A DNA stretch of 64,000 nt, taken from NCBI RefSeq assembly GCF_018122625.2, contig NZ_JAGQFT020000002.1, positions 248,001-312,000 on the forward strand, written 5' to 3'. This document shows positions 17,612-28,810 of this stretch, in pieces. The notes under the pieces are model-generated. The model was given only the letters and a program-made list of their open reading frames with translations. It was not told the DNA's origin and made no database searches. Position numbers and translations under genes: made by a program. Source of the DNA: Coralloluteibacterium stylophorae (GTDB taxonomy: Bacteria > Pseudomonadota > Gammaproteobacteria > Xanthomonadales > Xanthomonadaceae). Numbering within the stretch: position 1 is the first letter of the stretch; every line of letters begins with the position of its first letter.

Positions 17612-19300
17612 TCATCGGAACAGCACGAGCGCCTTCTCGAGGGTGATCCACACCCCGATCAGCAGCGGGATGCCGACCGCCGCCCAGGCCAGCGCGACCA
17701 GCGCCGGCGAGACGGTCGCGGCGGGCATCGCCACCGCGGCGCCGCCGGCCGGCAGTGCCGCGCCCAGGTCGTCCTTCGGCATGGCGCTCGCCGGCGGCGC
17801 CGTCTCGCGCAGCTGCTGCTCGGTCATGTGGTGCTTCGCGTGCACCGGCCGCACCAGCAGGTTGCACACGAAGCCGACCAGCAGCAGGCCGGCGAGGATG
17901 TACATGGTCTGGTCGTACACCTGGGCGCGCGGGATGCCCTGCGCCAGCTGCCAGTCGCGCAGGCCATTGACCACCAGCGGGCCGACGATGCCCGCCGTCG
18001 CCCAGGCCGTGAGCAGCCAGCCGTGGATCGCGCCGACCATGCGCGTGCCGAAGATGTCGGCGAGGTAGGCCGGCACCGTCGCGAAGCCGCCGCCGTACAT
18101 CGACACGATGATGCAGAACGCGGCCACGAACACGCCGACGCTGCCGATCGCGCCCAGGTGCGGCGCGCTCGCGTAGAGCGCGATGCCGAGGACGAAGAAC
18201 GTGGCGTAGGTCATCCGGCGCCCGATCCGGTCCGACACCGAGGCCCAGAAGAAGCGGCCGACGATGTTGAACAGGCTGAGCAGCCCGGTGAAGCCGGCGG
18301 CGATGGCGGCGATGCGCGCGAGCTGGCCGGTGTCGAGGTCGGCGAAGCCGGCGTCGCTGCCGATCAGGCGCCCGCCGAACATCTCCTGCAGCATCGGCGA
18401 GGCCATGCCGAGCACGCCGATGCCGGCCGAGACGTTCATGCACAGCACCAGCCAGATCAGCCAGAACTGCGGGGTGCGGATGGCTTGGCGCACGTGCACG
18501 TGGTTGCTGGTGATCATCGCGTTGCGGCCGGTGGCCGGCGGCGGCGTCCAGCCCGCCGGCTTCCACTCGGACGCGGGGATGCGGTAGCCCAGCGCGCCGC
18601 CCATCATGAAGACGAAGTAGACGACCGCCAGGACCAGGAAGGTCTGCCAGGCGCCGACCTGGGTCGCGTCGGCGAAATGGGTCATCAGCCGGTCGGCCAG
18701 GGGCGCACCGATCATGGCGCCGCCGCCGAAGCCCATGATCGCCATGCCGGTGGCCATGCCGCGTCGGTCCGGGAACCACTTGATCAGGGTCGAGACCGGC
18801 GAGATGTAGCCCAGCCCCAGGCCGATGCCGCCGATCACGCCCGAGCCCAGCCACATCAGCCACAGCTGGTGGACGTAGATGCCGAAGGCGGAGATCGCCA
18901 GGCCGCCGGCCCAGCACACCGCCGCGACCACGCCGGCCTTGCGCGGGCCGACCTTCTCCAGCCAGCCGCCCCACAGCGCCGCGGAGCAGCCGAGGAAGAC
19001 GAAGAACAGCGTGTACATCACGCCCAGCGCCGACACCGTCCAGTCGCAGCTCGTCGTGGTGAGCTGGGCCAGGAGCCCGGTGCCGTCGGGGCAGGCGATC
19101 GGCGCGCCGATGCCCAGCGCCTTCGACAGCGGCAGCCAGAACACCGAGAAGCCGTAGGCCATGCCGATGCACAGGTGGATCGCCAGCGCCGCCGGCGGGA
19201 CCAGCCAGCGGTTGAATCCCGGGCCGGCCACGATGCGTTCCTTGGCCAGCAGGCCGAAGCCCCGGTCCGGCCTGCCCTCCACTTCGATGACGCTCGCCAT
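17612..19300 (-). CDS. OFA-family MFS transporter (oxalate/formate antiporter-like)
   Basis: Inner-membrane transporter of 562 aa with about 12 membrane segments and an extra cytoplasmic C-terminal tail plus one hydrophobic segment near the end. The OFA signature is visible as GLGLGYISPVSTLIKWFPDR and GMATGMAIMGFGGGAMIGAP. The ATG at 19300 is preceded by GGGAGGT at ideal spacing; upstream codons are non-coding in character. Lying just upstream of fdsGBA in the same direction, it probably carries formate, or another small carboxylate, for the formate dehydrogenase. The substrate is inferred from family and context. Confidence 0.9.
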   Translation of the reverse strand: MASVIEVEGRPDRGFGLLAKERIVAGPGFNRWLVPPAALAIHLCIGMAYGFSVFWLPLSKALGIGAPIACPDGTGLLAQLTTTSCDWTVSALGVMYTLFFVFLGCSAALWGGWLEKVGPRKAGVVAAVCWAGGLAISAFGIYVHQLWLMWLGSGVIGGIGLGLGYISPVSTLIKWFPDRRGMATGMAIMGFGGGAMIGAPLADRLMTHFADATQVGAWQTFLVLAVVYFVFMMGGALGYRIPASEWKPAGWTPPPATGRNAMITSNHVHVRQAIRTPQFWLIWLVLCMNVSAGIGVLGMASPMLQEMFGGRLIGSDAGFADLDTGQLARIAAIAAGFTGLLSLFNIVGRFFWASVSDRIGRRMTYATFFVLGIALYASAPHLGAIGSVGVFVAAFCIIVSMYGGGFATVPAYLADIFGTRMVGAIHGWLLTAWATAGIVGPLVVNGLRDWQLAQGIPRAQVYDQTMYILAGLLLVGFVCNLLVRPVHAKHHMTEQQLRETAPPASAMPKDDLGAALPAGGAAVAMPAATVSPALVALAWAAVGIPLLIGVWITLEKALVLFR

Positions 19301-19348
19301 GTGCACCTCCCTCACGTGCCCGGCTGGGTTGGTTGGATGCTTCCTATG

Positions 19349-19368
19349 TGCCGCGCGGCATATGCCGC
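19349..19368. promoter_or_regulatory. Overlapping palindromes in the transporter/regulator divergent region
   Basis: Two perfect palindromes overlap here: TGCCGCGCGGCA (19349-19360) and GCGGCATATGCCGC (19355-19368). They sit about 50 bp upstream of the transporter start and 110 bp upstream of the ModE-like regulator gene, so they are candidate operators for that regulator. High GC content makes short palindromes likely by chance. Confidence 0.4.
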
Positions 19369-19476
19369 CGCCGAGGCTAGGCCGTATCGCACTGCAGCAG
19401 AAACCATCCGGTGGTCTAAATCCGGCTTTCGGGTACATATTGAACCGGTTGCCGGCAGCGACTTCCGGAGATCGCC

Positions 19477-20571
19477 ATGTACCGCGTGAACATCCGCCAG
19501 GAATGGACCCTGCAGCTCGCCGACGGCCGCAGCCTGCCGCCGCGCCTGATCGACCTGCTGCACGGCATCCAGGAGGCGGGCACGCTGGCCGCCGCCTGCC
19601 AGCGCGTCGGCCTGTCCTACCGCTACGGCTGGGGCCTGCTGCAGGACGCCGAACGCCTGCTGGGCGCGCCGCTGGTGCGCATGACCCGCGGCCGCGGCGC
19701 CAGCCTGACCATGCTCGGCGAGCGCCTGGCCTGGGCGGACCGCCGCATCGGCGCGCGCCTGTCGCCGACCTTCGAGAGCCTGGCGACCGAGGTCGAGGTG
19801 GAGCTCGAGCGCGCGCTGTCGGCCTCTTCGGCGGCGCTGCGCATCCACGCCAACCACGGCTTCGCCGTGGAGGCCCTGCGTCGCTTCCTCAGCACCAGCG
19901 AGATCCCCGTCGACCTGCGCTACCGCAGCAGCGACGAGGTACTGGTCGCGCTGCGCAGCGGCAGCTGCGACCTCGCCGGCCTGCACGTGCCGATCGGCGA
20001 GCTGGAACGCGAGGTGCTGGCGCACCATGCGCCGCGGATCGATCCGGCGCGCGACCGCGTCGTGCACCTGGTGACGCGACGCCAGGGGCTGATCCTGCCG
20101 GCCGGCAATCCCAGGGGCGTGCGCGCGCTGGCCGACCTGCTGCGGCCGGAGCTGCGCATGGTCCACCGCCAGCCCGGCTCGGGCACGCGCTTCCTGTTCG
20201 AGCGCCTGCTGCTGCGCCACGGCATCGACATCGCCCGCATCCGCGGCTGCGATACCGAGGAGCTGACCCATGCTGCGGTCGCCGCCTACGTCGCCAGCGG
20301 CATGGCCGACGTCGGCTTCGGCCTGGAGACGCCGGCGCGCCGCTTCGGGCTGACCTTCGTTCCGGTGGTGTCGGAGCGCTACTTCTTCCTCTGCGACCGC
20401 GACCTCGTCGACAGCCCCCGATTCGCCGGGACCCTGGCCATCCTGCGCAGCGAGCCGTTCCGGCGGACGGTCGGCGAGCTGCCGGGCTACGACGCCGGGC
20501 TGTGCGGAACGGTCGAGACCCTGGACGCGGCGTTCGCCTCCGCGCGGGCGGTCGCCGGCCCGCGGCGCTGA
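19477..20571 (+). CDS. ModE-like HTH regulator with PBP-type effector domain
   Basis: Transcriptional regulator of 364 aa. The N-terminal ModE/LysR-type winged helix-turn-helix (about 5-95) includes GTLAAACQRVGLSYRYGWGL and RMTRGRGASLTMLGERLA. The C-terminal half is a periplasmic-binding-protein-like domain (about 115-350) with HRQPGSGTRFLFERLL and SGMADVGFGLETPARRFGL. Such proteins sense molybdate/tungstate or related small anions. Divergent from the formate transporter and fds genes, it most likely controls them, tying expression to formate or molybdenum. This is inferred from position. Confidence 0.87.
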   Translation: MYRVNIRQEWTLQLADGRSLPPRLIDLLHGIQEAGTLAAACQRVGLSYRYGWGLLQDAERLLGAPLVRMTRGRGASLTMLGERLAWADRRIGARLSPTFESLATEVEVELERALSASSAALRIHANHGFAVEALRRFLSTSEIPVDLRYRSSDEVLVALRSGSCDLAGLHVPIGELEREVLAHHAPRIDPARDRVVHLVTRRQGLILPAGNPRGVRALADLLRPELRMVHRQPGSGTRFLFERLLLRHGIDIARIRGCDTEELTHAAVAAYVASGMADVGFGLETPARRFGLTFVPVVSERYFFLCDRDLVDSPRFAGTLAILRSEPFRRTVGELPGYDAGLCGTVETLDAAFASARAVAGPRR

Positions 20572-20604
20572 CCGGGCCGGCGCTGCGCCGCCGCGGCGCC
20601 GTGC

Positions 20605-21936
<1,332 letters not shown>

Positions 21937-22006
21937 CGTGATGTCCCCGGGGTGGCGAAAGCCGCCGTTGTGACATGGCCGCGGCGTGCGCGTCCATGCC
22001 CGGGTC

Positions 22007-23056
22007 TCACTCCGCTCCCGGCGCCTGCGTCCGCCACAGCACCGGCCAGGCGCCCGGTTCGACGCGCCCGCAGCGGTCGAGGTAGGCCAGCGAGGCCAGG
22101 CGGAAGGCGTCGCCGTCGAAGATCCAGTGGGCTGCGATGCCGCAGTCGGCGAGGCCGCGCCCCCTGGCGACGTGCGAGAGCGTGGCGGTGGCCGGGTCGT
22201 AGCCGGCACTGGTGAAGGCGTCAACGCGTCGGTCCGCGGTCGTCGCGGGAAGCGGGAGTTCGAGGACCACGCGCCGCGCCGCGTCCGGCGCGGCGCGCGG
22301 AACTCGATAGATCACCGACGAGCCCTGATAGGCGCCGCGCCAGCACTCGAGCAGCACCAGGACCCCGTCGGCGTCCAGCGCCACGGCCTGGTCCCAGGCC
22401 TCCCCGGCGTCGACGAAGCAGCCCTCGGCCTCGAGGTCGGTGGCGCTTGCCTCGCGTACCGCTGCGACCAGCCCCCCGGCCTCGCTCTCGTCGAGCGGGG
22501 GCGCTGCGGCGGCCGCTCGCGGCGCCGGCGGCAGCGGCGGTGCCGCAGGGACCTGCGCCGCCGGCGCGGTCCCGCGGCGCAGGAGCGCGGTGCGGGTGCC
22601 GAGCCGGCCCTGCACCTCGTCGACCAGGAGCAGCGCCGCGCTGAGCCCGGCGAGGGACGCCGCCGGCGCCTCCGGGCCAGGGCCCGTCGCCAGCCGGCTG
22701 CCGTCGCGGATCGCATCGACGAGGTGCAGCGCGGCATCGCCTCGCAGCACCGCGGCCGGGCCCGGCGCAATGGTGTCCTGCGGCAGGAGGACGCCGTCCA
22801 GCCACAGCCGGCCCTCCAGGACGTCCTCCGTCGCCAGCGCGAGCTCCGGTGCCGCGTCCGGTCCCGCGTCGAGCGCCAGGGTCAGGTCGAGACCCCAGGC
22901 GGTGTCGGATCCGAGGTTCAGCAGTTCGCAGCGTCGGGTGTTGTCGCAGCCCACGACCCAGTCGCCGAAGCTCCGGTACACGGGTTCGGCCGCGGCGGCG
23001 GGCGCGGCGGCCGCGCAGGCGAGGAGGAGCGCGGCTGCGCGGGAGGCAACGGGCAT
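22007..23056 (-). CDS. DUF1176 exported protein
   Basis: Secreted or periplasmic protein of 349 aa with an N-terminal signal peptide ([20 protein letters not shown]). It shows the DUF1176 opening motif [17 protein letters not shown] and the closing region [20 protein letters not shown] followed by LAYLDRCG. Four or more cysteines suggest disulfide bonds. An Ala/Pro-rich linker occupies about residues 165-190. Function is unknown. It is divergent from leuS, about 100 bp away, and may be co-transcribed with the amidohydrolase. Confidence 0.85.
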   Translation of the reverse strand: MPVASRAAALLLACAAAAPAAAAEPVYRSFGDWVVGCDNTRRCELLNLGSDTAWGLDLTLALDAGPDAAPELALATEDVLEGRLWLDGVLLPQDTIAPGPAAVLRGDAALHLVDAIRDGSRLATGPGPEAPAASLAGLSAALLLVDEVQGRLGTRTALLRRGTAPAAQVPAAPPLPPAPRAAAAAPPLDESEAGGLVAAVREASATDLEAEGCFVDAGEAWDQAVALDADGVLVLLECWRGAYQGSSVIYRVPRAAPDAARRVVLELPLPATTADRRVDAFTSAGYDPATATLSHVARGRGLADCGIAAHWIFDGDAFRLASLAYLDRCGRVEPGAWPVLWRTQAPGAE

Positions 23057-23156
23057 GGCGATGCTCGGAGAAGGACGGGATGGGCGGCGGGCCGGCGCTG
23101 CTATTCTTGGCGACCGCCGCCCGCGCGGCCGCTCATTCTTCCGGTGCCCCGCTCCC

Positions 23157-25895
23157 ATGCAAGACCCGACCGTCGACGCCACCGCCTACGATCCGCAGGC
23201 CACCGAGGCCGCCGCCCAGGACTACTGGTCGCGCACCCGCGCGTTCGAGGTCACCGAGGATCCGTCGAAGGAGAAGTTCTTCTGCCTGTCGATGCTGCCG
23301 TACCCGTCGGGCTCGCTGCACATGGGGCACGTGCGCAACTACACCATCGGCGACGTGATCAGCCGCTACCAGCGCATGCTGGGCAAGAACGTGCTGCAGC
23401 CGATGGGCTGGGACGCCTTCGGCCTGCCGGCCGAGAACGCGGCGATCAAGAACCAGACCGCGCCGGCGGCCTGGACCTACGCCAACATCGAGCACATGCG
23501 CGGGCAGCTGAAGTCGCTGGGCTATGCGATCGACTGGTCGCGCGAATTCGCCACCTGCGCGCCGGACTACTACCGCCACGAGCAGCGCATGTTCACCCGG
23601 CTGTTCGAGAAGGGCCTGGTGTTCCGCAAGAACTCGGTCGTCAACTGGGACCCGGTCGACCAGACCGTGCTCGCCAACGAGCAGGTCATCGACGGCCGCG
23701 GCTGGCGCTCCGGCGCGGTGGTGGAGAAGCGCGAGATCCCGCAGTGGTTCCTGCGCATCACCGACTACGCCCAGGAGCTCCTCGACGGCCTCGATGCGCT
23801 GCCGGGCTGGCCGGAGGCGGTCAAGACCATGCAGCGCAACTGGATCGGCCGTTCCGAAGGGCTCGAGATCCAGTTCCGGGTGCCGGGCGAGGCCGAACCG
23901 CTGACCGTGTTCACCACGCGCCCGGACACGCTGATGGGCGTGAGCTTCGTCTCCGTCGCCGGCGAGCATCCGCTGGCGCAGAAGGCGGCGCAGGACAACC
24001 CGGCGCTGGCCGGCTTCCTCGCCGAGCTCAAGCAGGGCGGGGTGTCCGAGGCGGAACTCGAGACCCAGGAAAAGCGCGGTATGGACACCGGCATCCGCGC
24101 CGTCCATCCGCTCACCGGCGCCGAGGTGCCGGTGTGGGTCGCCAACTTCGTGCTGATGGGCTACGGCACCGGCGCGGTGATGGCCGTGCCCGGGCACGAC
24201 CAGCGCGACTGGGAGTTCGCGCAGAAGTACGACCTGCCGATCCGCATGGTCATCGTCGACCAGGCGGTGGTGGATGCGCTGCGCGAGGTGCGGCACGACC
24301 TCGCCACCGGCGTCGGCGCCGATCCCATGCGCCAGGCGCTGGGCGCCGGCAGCACGGATCCGCACACCCTGGATGCGGCGGTGCAGACGGTCGAGGAGTT
24401 CGAGTTCGCGATCCAGAACACCGGCGCCTGGACCGAGCGCGGCTACCTGGTGAACTCCGGCGAGTACGACGGCATGGAGTTCGACGAGGCCTTCGCCGCC
24501 ATCGCCGCGCGTCTGGAGCGCGACGGGCTGGGCCGGCGCCGGGTCAACTTCCGGCTGCGCGACTGGGGCGTCAGCCGGCAGCGCTACTGGGGCTGCCCCA
24601 TCCCGATGGTCTACGACGCGGAGGGCGCGGCGATCCCGGTGCCGGACGCGATGCTGCCGGTGGTGCTGCCCGAGGACGTGGCGTTCTCCGGCGTGACCTC
24701 GCCGATCAAGGCCGACCCCGACTGGCGCAGGGCGACGCTCCCCGACGGCCGCGCGGTGGAGCGCGAGACCGACACCTTCGACACCTTCATGGAGTCGAGC
24801 TGGTACTACGCGCGCTACACCTCGCCGGGTGCGGCCGATCTCGTCGACCCGGCCAAGGCCGACTACTGGCTGCCGGTCGACCAGTACATCGGCGGGATCG
24901 AGCACGCGATCCTGCACCTGATGTACTTCCGCTTCTTCCACAGGCTCATGCGCGACACCGGCCTGGTGAGCTGCGACGAGCCGGCCAGCAACCTGCTGTG
25001 CCAGGGCATGGTCATCGCCGAGACCTACTATCGCCCGAACGACGACGGCTCGAAGGACTGGATCAACCCGGCCGACGTCGATGTCGAGCGCGACGAGCGC
25101 GGGCGCATCACCGGCGCCACGCTCAGGGCCGACGGCAGGCCGGTGGAGATCGGCGGCACCGAAAAGATGTCGAAGTCCAAGAACAACGGCGTCGACCCGC
25201 AGGCGATGGTGTCGCGCTACGGCGCCGACACGGTGCGGCTGTTCTCGATGTTCGCCGCGCCGCCGGACCAGTCGCTGGAGTGGAACGAGGCCGGCGTGGA
25301 GGGCATGAGCCGCTTCCTGCGCCGGGTCTGGGCGCAGGTGCAGCGCCACGCCGAGGCCGGCGCCGCGCCGGCCCTGGACACGGCCGCTCTCACGCCCGCG
25401 CAGAAGACCCTGCGCCGGCAGCTGCACGAGACCATCCGCAAGGTCGGCGACGACTACGGCCGCCGGCACGCCTTCAATACGGCGATCGCCGCGATCATGG
25501 AGCTGTCGAACGCGGTCTCGAGGTTCGACGACGACAGCGGCAACGGCCGTGCGGTGCGCCAGGAGGCGCTGGAGGCCATGGTGCTGATGCTCGATCCGGT
25601 GACGCCGCACGCATCGCACGCGCTGTGGCAGGCGCTCGGTCATGCCGAGGCGCTGGTCGAGGACGTCGGGTTCCCGAAGGTCGACGAGGCGGCGCTGGTG
25701 CGCGACAGCATCACCATCGCGGTGCAGGTCAACGGCAAGCTGCGCGCAACGGTCGAGGTCGCCCCGGACGCGCCCAGGGACGCCGTCGAGGCGCAGGCGC
25801 TGGCCGATGCCGCCGTCGTGCGCACCCTGGAGGGGCTCACGGTGCGCAAGGTCATCGTGGTCCCGGGCAAGATCGTCAACGTGGTGGCCAACTGA
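23157..25895 (+). CDS. leuS: Leucyl-tRNA synthetase
   Basis: Class I aminoacyl-tRNA synthetase of 912 aa, charging tRNA-Leu. The HIGH-type motif is HMGH (55-58) and the KMSKS motif is at about 670-674. The editing domain contains [13 protein letters not shown]. It is longer than the roughly 860-residue E. coli enzyme, partly from an extra stretch of about 40 residues around 364-417 in the editing domain (starting [19 protein letters not shown]). The ATG at 23157 precedes the family-conserved Y-W start region. It heads the conserved block leuS-lptE-holA-nadD-rsfS. Confidence 0.97.
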   Translation: MQDPTVDATAYDPQATEAAAQDYWSRTRAFEVTEDPSKEKFFCLSMLPYPSGSLHMGHVRNYTIGDVISRYQRMLGKNVLQPMGWDAFGLPAENAAIKNQTAPAAWTYANIEHMRGQLKSLGYAIDWSREFATCAPDYYRHEQRMFTRLFEKGLVFRKNSVVNWDPVDQTVLANEQVIDGRGWRSGAVVEKREIPQWFLRITDYAQELLDGLDALPGWPEAVKTMQRNWIGRSEGLEIQFRVPGEAEPLTVFTTRPDTLMGVSFVSVAGEHPLAQKAAQDNPALAGFLAELKQGGVSEAELETQEKRGMDTGIRAVHPLTGAEVPVWVANFVLMGYGTGAVMAVPGHDQRDWEFAQKYDLPIRMVIVDQAVVDALREVRHDLATGVGADPMRQALGAGSTDPHTLDAAVQTVEEFEFAIQNTGAWTERGYLVNSGEYDGMEFDEAFAAIAARLERDGLGRRRVNFRLRDWGVSRQRYWGCPIPMVYDAEGAAIPVPDAMLPVVLPEDVAFSGVTSPIKADPDWRRATLPDGRAVERETDTFDTFMESSWYYARYTSPGAADLVDPAKADYWLPVDQYIGGIEHAILHLMYFRFFHRLMRDTGLVSCDEPASNLLCQGMVIAETYYRPNDDGSKDWINPADVDVERDERGRITGATLRADGRPVEIGGTEKMSKSKNNGVDPQAMVSRYGADTVRLFSMFAAPPDQSLEWNEAGVEGMSRFLRRVWAQVQRHAEAGAAPALDTAALTPAQKTLRRQLHETIRKVGDDYGRRHAFNTAIAAIMELSNAVSRFDDDSGNGRAVRQEALEAMVLMLDPVTPHASHALWQALGHAEALVEDVGFPKVDEAALVRDSITIAVQVNGKLRATVEVAPDAPRDAVEAQALADAAVVRTLEGLTVRKVIVVPGKIVNVVAN

Positions 25896-25926
25896 CATGC
25901 CGCAGCAGCCAACGACCGGAACCGCC

Positions 25927-26427
25927 ATGCGCCGTACGCTCCTCGCCTCCGTCCTCCTCGCCGTGGCGCTGTCGCTGCTGCCGGGATGCGGGTTCCATCG
26001 GCGCGGGGCGCTGGTGATGCCTGCAGGGCTGGAGCCCATCCGCGTGGTGTCGAACACCGAGTACAGCCCCGTGGCGACCGGCGTCGAGCGGGCCCTGCGC
26101 CGCCAGGGCATCGCCATTGCAGATGCCGCGGCTTCCGATGTTGCGATCCTCAACATCGGCCGCGAACGATTCGGCCAGGGCCCGATCATGGCCGAGAACC
26201 GGAGTCGTACGCAGGAATACGTCGCAACCTATCGGGTCACGATCCGCCTGCGCGCGGCGGACGGCACCATCGTCGTTCCGGAACAGACGGTCTCTCTCGA
26301 TCGCGAGTATGTCGTCGACACCCGGCTGCCCATCGGCACTCCTGCAGAGCAGGACCTGCTCGAGGAGGAACTGCGGCGTGACATGGTGGATGCCGTCCTG
26401 CGCCGGATCGACGCCGCCCTGCGCTGA
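25927..26427 (+). CDS. lptE: LPS assembly lipoprotein LptE
   Basis: Outer-membrane lipoprotein that forms the plug of the LptD translocon for lipopolysaccharide. A lipoprotein signal MRRTLLASVLLAVALSLLPG is followed by the lipobox cysteine (Cys21) and GFHRRG, as in other LptE proteins; 166 aa. I prefer ATG 25927 because it gives an ideal signal peptide; an in-frame ATG at 25897 adds ten residues. Later motifs RTQEYVATYRVTIRL and VDAVLRRIDAAL fit the family. It sits between leuS and holA, the usual order. Confidence 0.9.
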   Translation: MRRTLLASVLLAVALSLLPGCGFHRRGALVMPAGLEPIRVVSNTEYSPVATGVERALRRQGIAIADAAASDVAILNIGRERFGQGPIMAENRSRTQEYVATYRVTIRLRAADGTIVVPEQTVSLDREYVVDTRLPIGTPAEQDLLEEELRRDMVDAVLRRIDAALR

Positions 26428-27458
26428 TGGAAGTCCGCGTCGACCGCCTCGCCCAGCAGCTCGAAGGCGAGCCGCTGCGGCCGGTGTACCTGGTCGCCGG
26501 CAGCGAGCCGCTGCGGGTGATGGAGGCGGCCGATGCGGTGCGCGCGAAGGCGCGTGCAGAGGGCTATGCCGAGCGCGAGGTCTTCGAAACCGATGCGCGC
26601 TTCGACTGGGGCCAGATCGAAGCCGGCTTCTCCGCGCTGAGCCTGTTCGCGCAGCGGCGCCTGTTCGACGTGCGCCTGCCGAGCGGGCGGCCCGGCAAGG
26701 AGGGCGCCGACCTGATCGCGCGCTACTGCGCCGATCCGGCGCCGGATACCGTGCTGCTGTTGACCGGCGGCGACTGGAGCAAGTCGCACGCCGGCAAATG
26801 GGTCGACGCCGTCGCCCGCACCGGGCACTACGTGCCGGTGTGGCCACTGAAGCCGCACGAGCTGCCGGACTGGCTCGCCCGGCGGCTGCGCAGCCGCGGC
26901 GTGCAGGCCGACTCCGCCGCACTCGCGCGCCTGGTCGAGCGGGTCGAGGGCAACCTGCTGGCGGCGGCGCAGGAGGTCGACAAGCTCGCCCTGCTCGCGG
27001 AGGGGCGCCGCCTCGACGTGGAGACGATGGAGTCGCTGGTCGCCGATTCGGCGCGCTTCGACGTGTTCCGCCTGGTCGAATCGGCGCTGTCGGGCGACGG
27101 CCCGCGCGCGCTGCGCATGCTGCGCGCCCTCCGCGCGGAAGGCGAGGCGGTGCCGGCATTGATGGGCTGGATCGTCGGCGAGCTGCAGCGCATGGCCGGC
27201 TTTGCCCGCACCGCCGCGCGCGGCGGCAACCTCGCCGCCGAGTTCAAGGCCGCGCGGGTGTGGGAATCGCGACAGGCGACCTACAGGCGTGCGCTGGCGC
27301 GGCATCCGGCGCCGGTCTGGGAACGGCTGGTGGTCGAGTGCGGCCGGGTCGACCGCATCGCCAAGGGGCGCGAGCAGGGCGATGCCTGGCTGGCGCTGGA
27401 GCGCCTGCTCGCCGCGGCCGCAGAGCCGCGGGCGCGGGGGCTGCTCGCCGGCGCCTGA
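26427..27458 (+). CDS. holA: DNA polymerase III delta subunit
   Basis: Clamp-loader subunit of 343 aa that opens the beta sliding clamp. It shows the conserved N-terminal pattern PVYLVAGSEPLRVMEAAD, the AAA-like core, and VEGNLLAAAQEVDKLALL in the middle domain, which is diagnostic for HolA. The final base of the lptE stop is the A of its ATG. It continues into nadD after 14 nt. Confidence 0.95.
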   Translation: MEVRVDRLAQQLEGEPLRPVYLVAGSEPLRVMEAADAVRAKARAEGYAEREVFETDARFDWGQIEAGFSALSLFAQRRLFDVRLPSGRPGKEGADLIARYCADPAPDTVLLLTGGDWSKSHAGKWVDAVARTGHYVPVWPLKPHELPDWLARRLRSRGVQADSAALARLVERVEGNLLAAAQEVDKLALLAEGRRLDVETMESLVADSARFDVFRLVESALSGDGPRALRMLRALRAEGEAVPALMGWIVGELQRMAGFARTAARGGNLAAEFKAARVWESRQATYRRALARHPAPVWERLVVECGRVDRIAKGREQGDAWLALERLLAAAAEPRARGLLAGA

Positions 27459-27472
27459 GCCGCGGGCCCGCC

Positions 27473-28129
27473 ATGCACGCGGCAGCGTCCACGCCGGTCG
27501 TCCTCTACGGCGGCACCTTCGACCCGGTGCACAACGGCCACCTGGCGGTGGCGCGCGCCGCGCGCGACGCGCTCGCCGCCGAGGTGCGCCTGCTGCCCGC
27601 GGCCGATCCGCCGCATCGGCCGCCGCCGGGCGCGGATGCCGGGCAGCGCGAGGCGATGCTGCGGACGGCGGTCGAGGGCGAGACGGGGCTGCGCGTGGAC
27701 ACGACCGAGCTCGTGCGCGGCGGCCGCTCCTATACCGCCGACACGCTCGAGGCCGTGCGCGCGGGCCTGGCTCCGGCGACCCCCCTGGTCTGGCTGCTGG
27801 GCGCCGATGCGTTCCGCGGCCTGCCGCAGTGGCACCGCTGGCCGGCGCTGCTGGATGCCGCGCACTGGCTCGTCGCCCTGCGCCCGGGGCATGCGCTGGA
27901 TGCGCTGCCCCCGCCGCTGGCGGCGGAGTGGGCGCGCCGGCACGGTCCGCTGACGGCGCTGGCCGCGGCGCCGGCCGGAAGGATGGCGACCCTCGTCCTC
28001 CCGCTGCGCCACGAATCGGCGACCGCGGTGCGCGGCGGCATCGGCGGTGCGCGCGCACACGACGCCTGGGAAGCCGACGTGCCGGCGGCCGTCGCGCGCT
28101 ACATCCGCGCGCACCGGCTCTACGCCTGA
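27473..28129 (+). CDS. nadD: Nicotinate-nucleotide adenylyltransferase
   Basis: NAD biosynthesis enzyme of 218 aa transferring AMP to nicotinate mononucleotide. The nucleotidyltransferase fold is marked by [18 protein letters not shown] (the HxGH motif), [28 protein letters not shown], and the C-terminal ATAVR-type phosphate loop in SATAVRGG. It continues the leuS operon, 14 nt behind holA. Confidence 0.95.
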   Translation: MHAAASTPVVLYGGTFDPVHNGHLAVARAARDALAAEVRLLPAADPPHRPPPGADAGQREAMLRTAVEGETGLRVDTTELVRGGRSYTADTLEAVRAGLAPATPLVWLLGADAFRGLPQWHRWPALLDAAHWLVALRPGHALDALPPPLAAEWARRHGPLTALAAAPAGRMATLVLPLRHESATAVRGGIGGARAHDAWEADVPAAVARYIRAHRLYA

Positions 28130-28189
28130 GGGTTGGCCCCGCACGTCGGATGGACCCACCCTCACGCAGCTGTCGCCGCGCCGCTGGCC

Positions 28190-28250
28190 TATAATCCGCC
28201 GCCCGGGCCCGTGGCCCGGCATTTCCGATCGCAAAGGTGTCACCCGTTTG
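28190..28250 (+). promoter_or_regulatory. Candidate -10 box, leader hairpin and RBS of rsfS
   Basis: A consensus -10 TATAAT (28190-28195) is followed by a 7-bp leader hairpin, CCGGGCC / GGCCCGG (28203-28219), then AAAGGTG about 10 nt before a TTG codon at 28248. No good -35 is visible. This suggests rsfS can be transcribed separately from nadD and supports the TTG start. Confidence 0.4.
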
Positions 28251-28679
28251 ACCGCGCAAGCCCACGTCATCAAGCCGCAGCTGCCCGACCCGCCGCCGTC
28301 CCCGGACCTCCTGCTCGGACACGTGCGCAACGCCCTCGAGGAGATCAAGGCCAAGGACGTGGTCGAGATCGACGTGGTCGGCAAGACCAGCGTGACCGAC
28401 TTCATGGTCATCGCCTCCGGCACCTCCACCCGCCACGTGAAGTCGATCGCCGACGAAGTGGTCAAGCACGCCAAGAATGTCGGCGTGATGCCGCTGGGCG
28501 TGGAGGGCGAGCGCGAGGCCGAGTGGGTGCTGGTCGACTTGGGCGACGTGATCTGCCACGTGATGCTGCCGCGGGTGCGCGAGTTCTACGCCCTGGAGCG
28601 GCTGTGGACGGTCGGCGACCAGCCGCCGGACGAGCCCGGCGACGCGCCGCCCCCGGGGGCGGACGACGCCCGCGAGTGA
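28248..28679 (+). CDS. rsfS: Ribosomal silencing factor RsfS
   Basis: Binds the large ribosomal subunit protein uL14 and blocks subunit joining under starvation. Product of 143 aa with the family core near residues 22-118: [38 protein letters not shown], and [19 protein letters not shown]. The TTG at 28248 is preferred because an AAAGGTG ribosome-binding site lies at the right distance and there is no closer ATG; longer upstream readings lack conservation. A Pro/Asp-rich tail ends the protein. An intrinsic terminator follows directly. Confidence 0.93.
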   Translation: MTAQAHVIKPQLPDPPPSPDLLLGHVRNALEEIKAKDVVEIDVVGKTSVTDFMVIASGTSTRHVKSIADEVVKHAKNVGVMPLGVEGEREAEWVLVDLGDVICHVMLPRVREFYALERLWTVGDQPPDEPGDAPPPGADDARE

Positions 28680-28684
28680 CGCAG

Positions 28685-28712
28685 CGGCCGCCTCCGGGCG
28701 GCCGTTTTCGTT
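28685..28712 (+). terminator. Intrinsic terminator after rsfS
   Basis: An 8-bp GC stem, CGGCCGCC / GGCGGCCG, with a TCCG loop is followed by TTTTCGTT. It lies six bases after the rsfS stop and ends the leuS-rsfS transcription unit. Confidence 0.85.
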
Positions 28713-28810
28713 GCGGCGCATCCAGACCATCGGAGGATGGTCGCGGACCGGGGCGCTGCCTAGGATCCGGGCAGCGACCGCCGCCGGCGGCGCAGATCCC
28801 GGAGTCCGCC

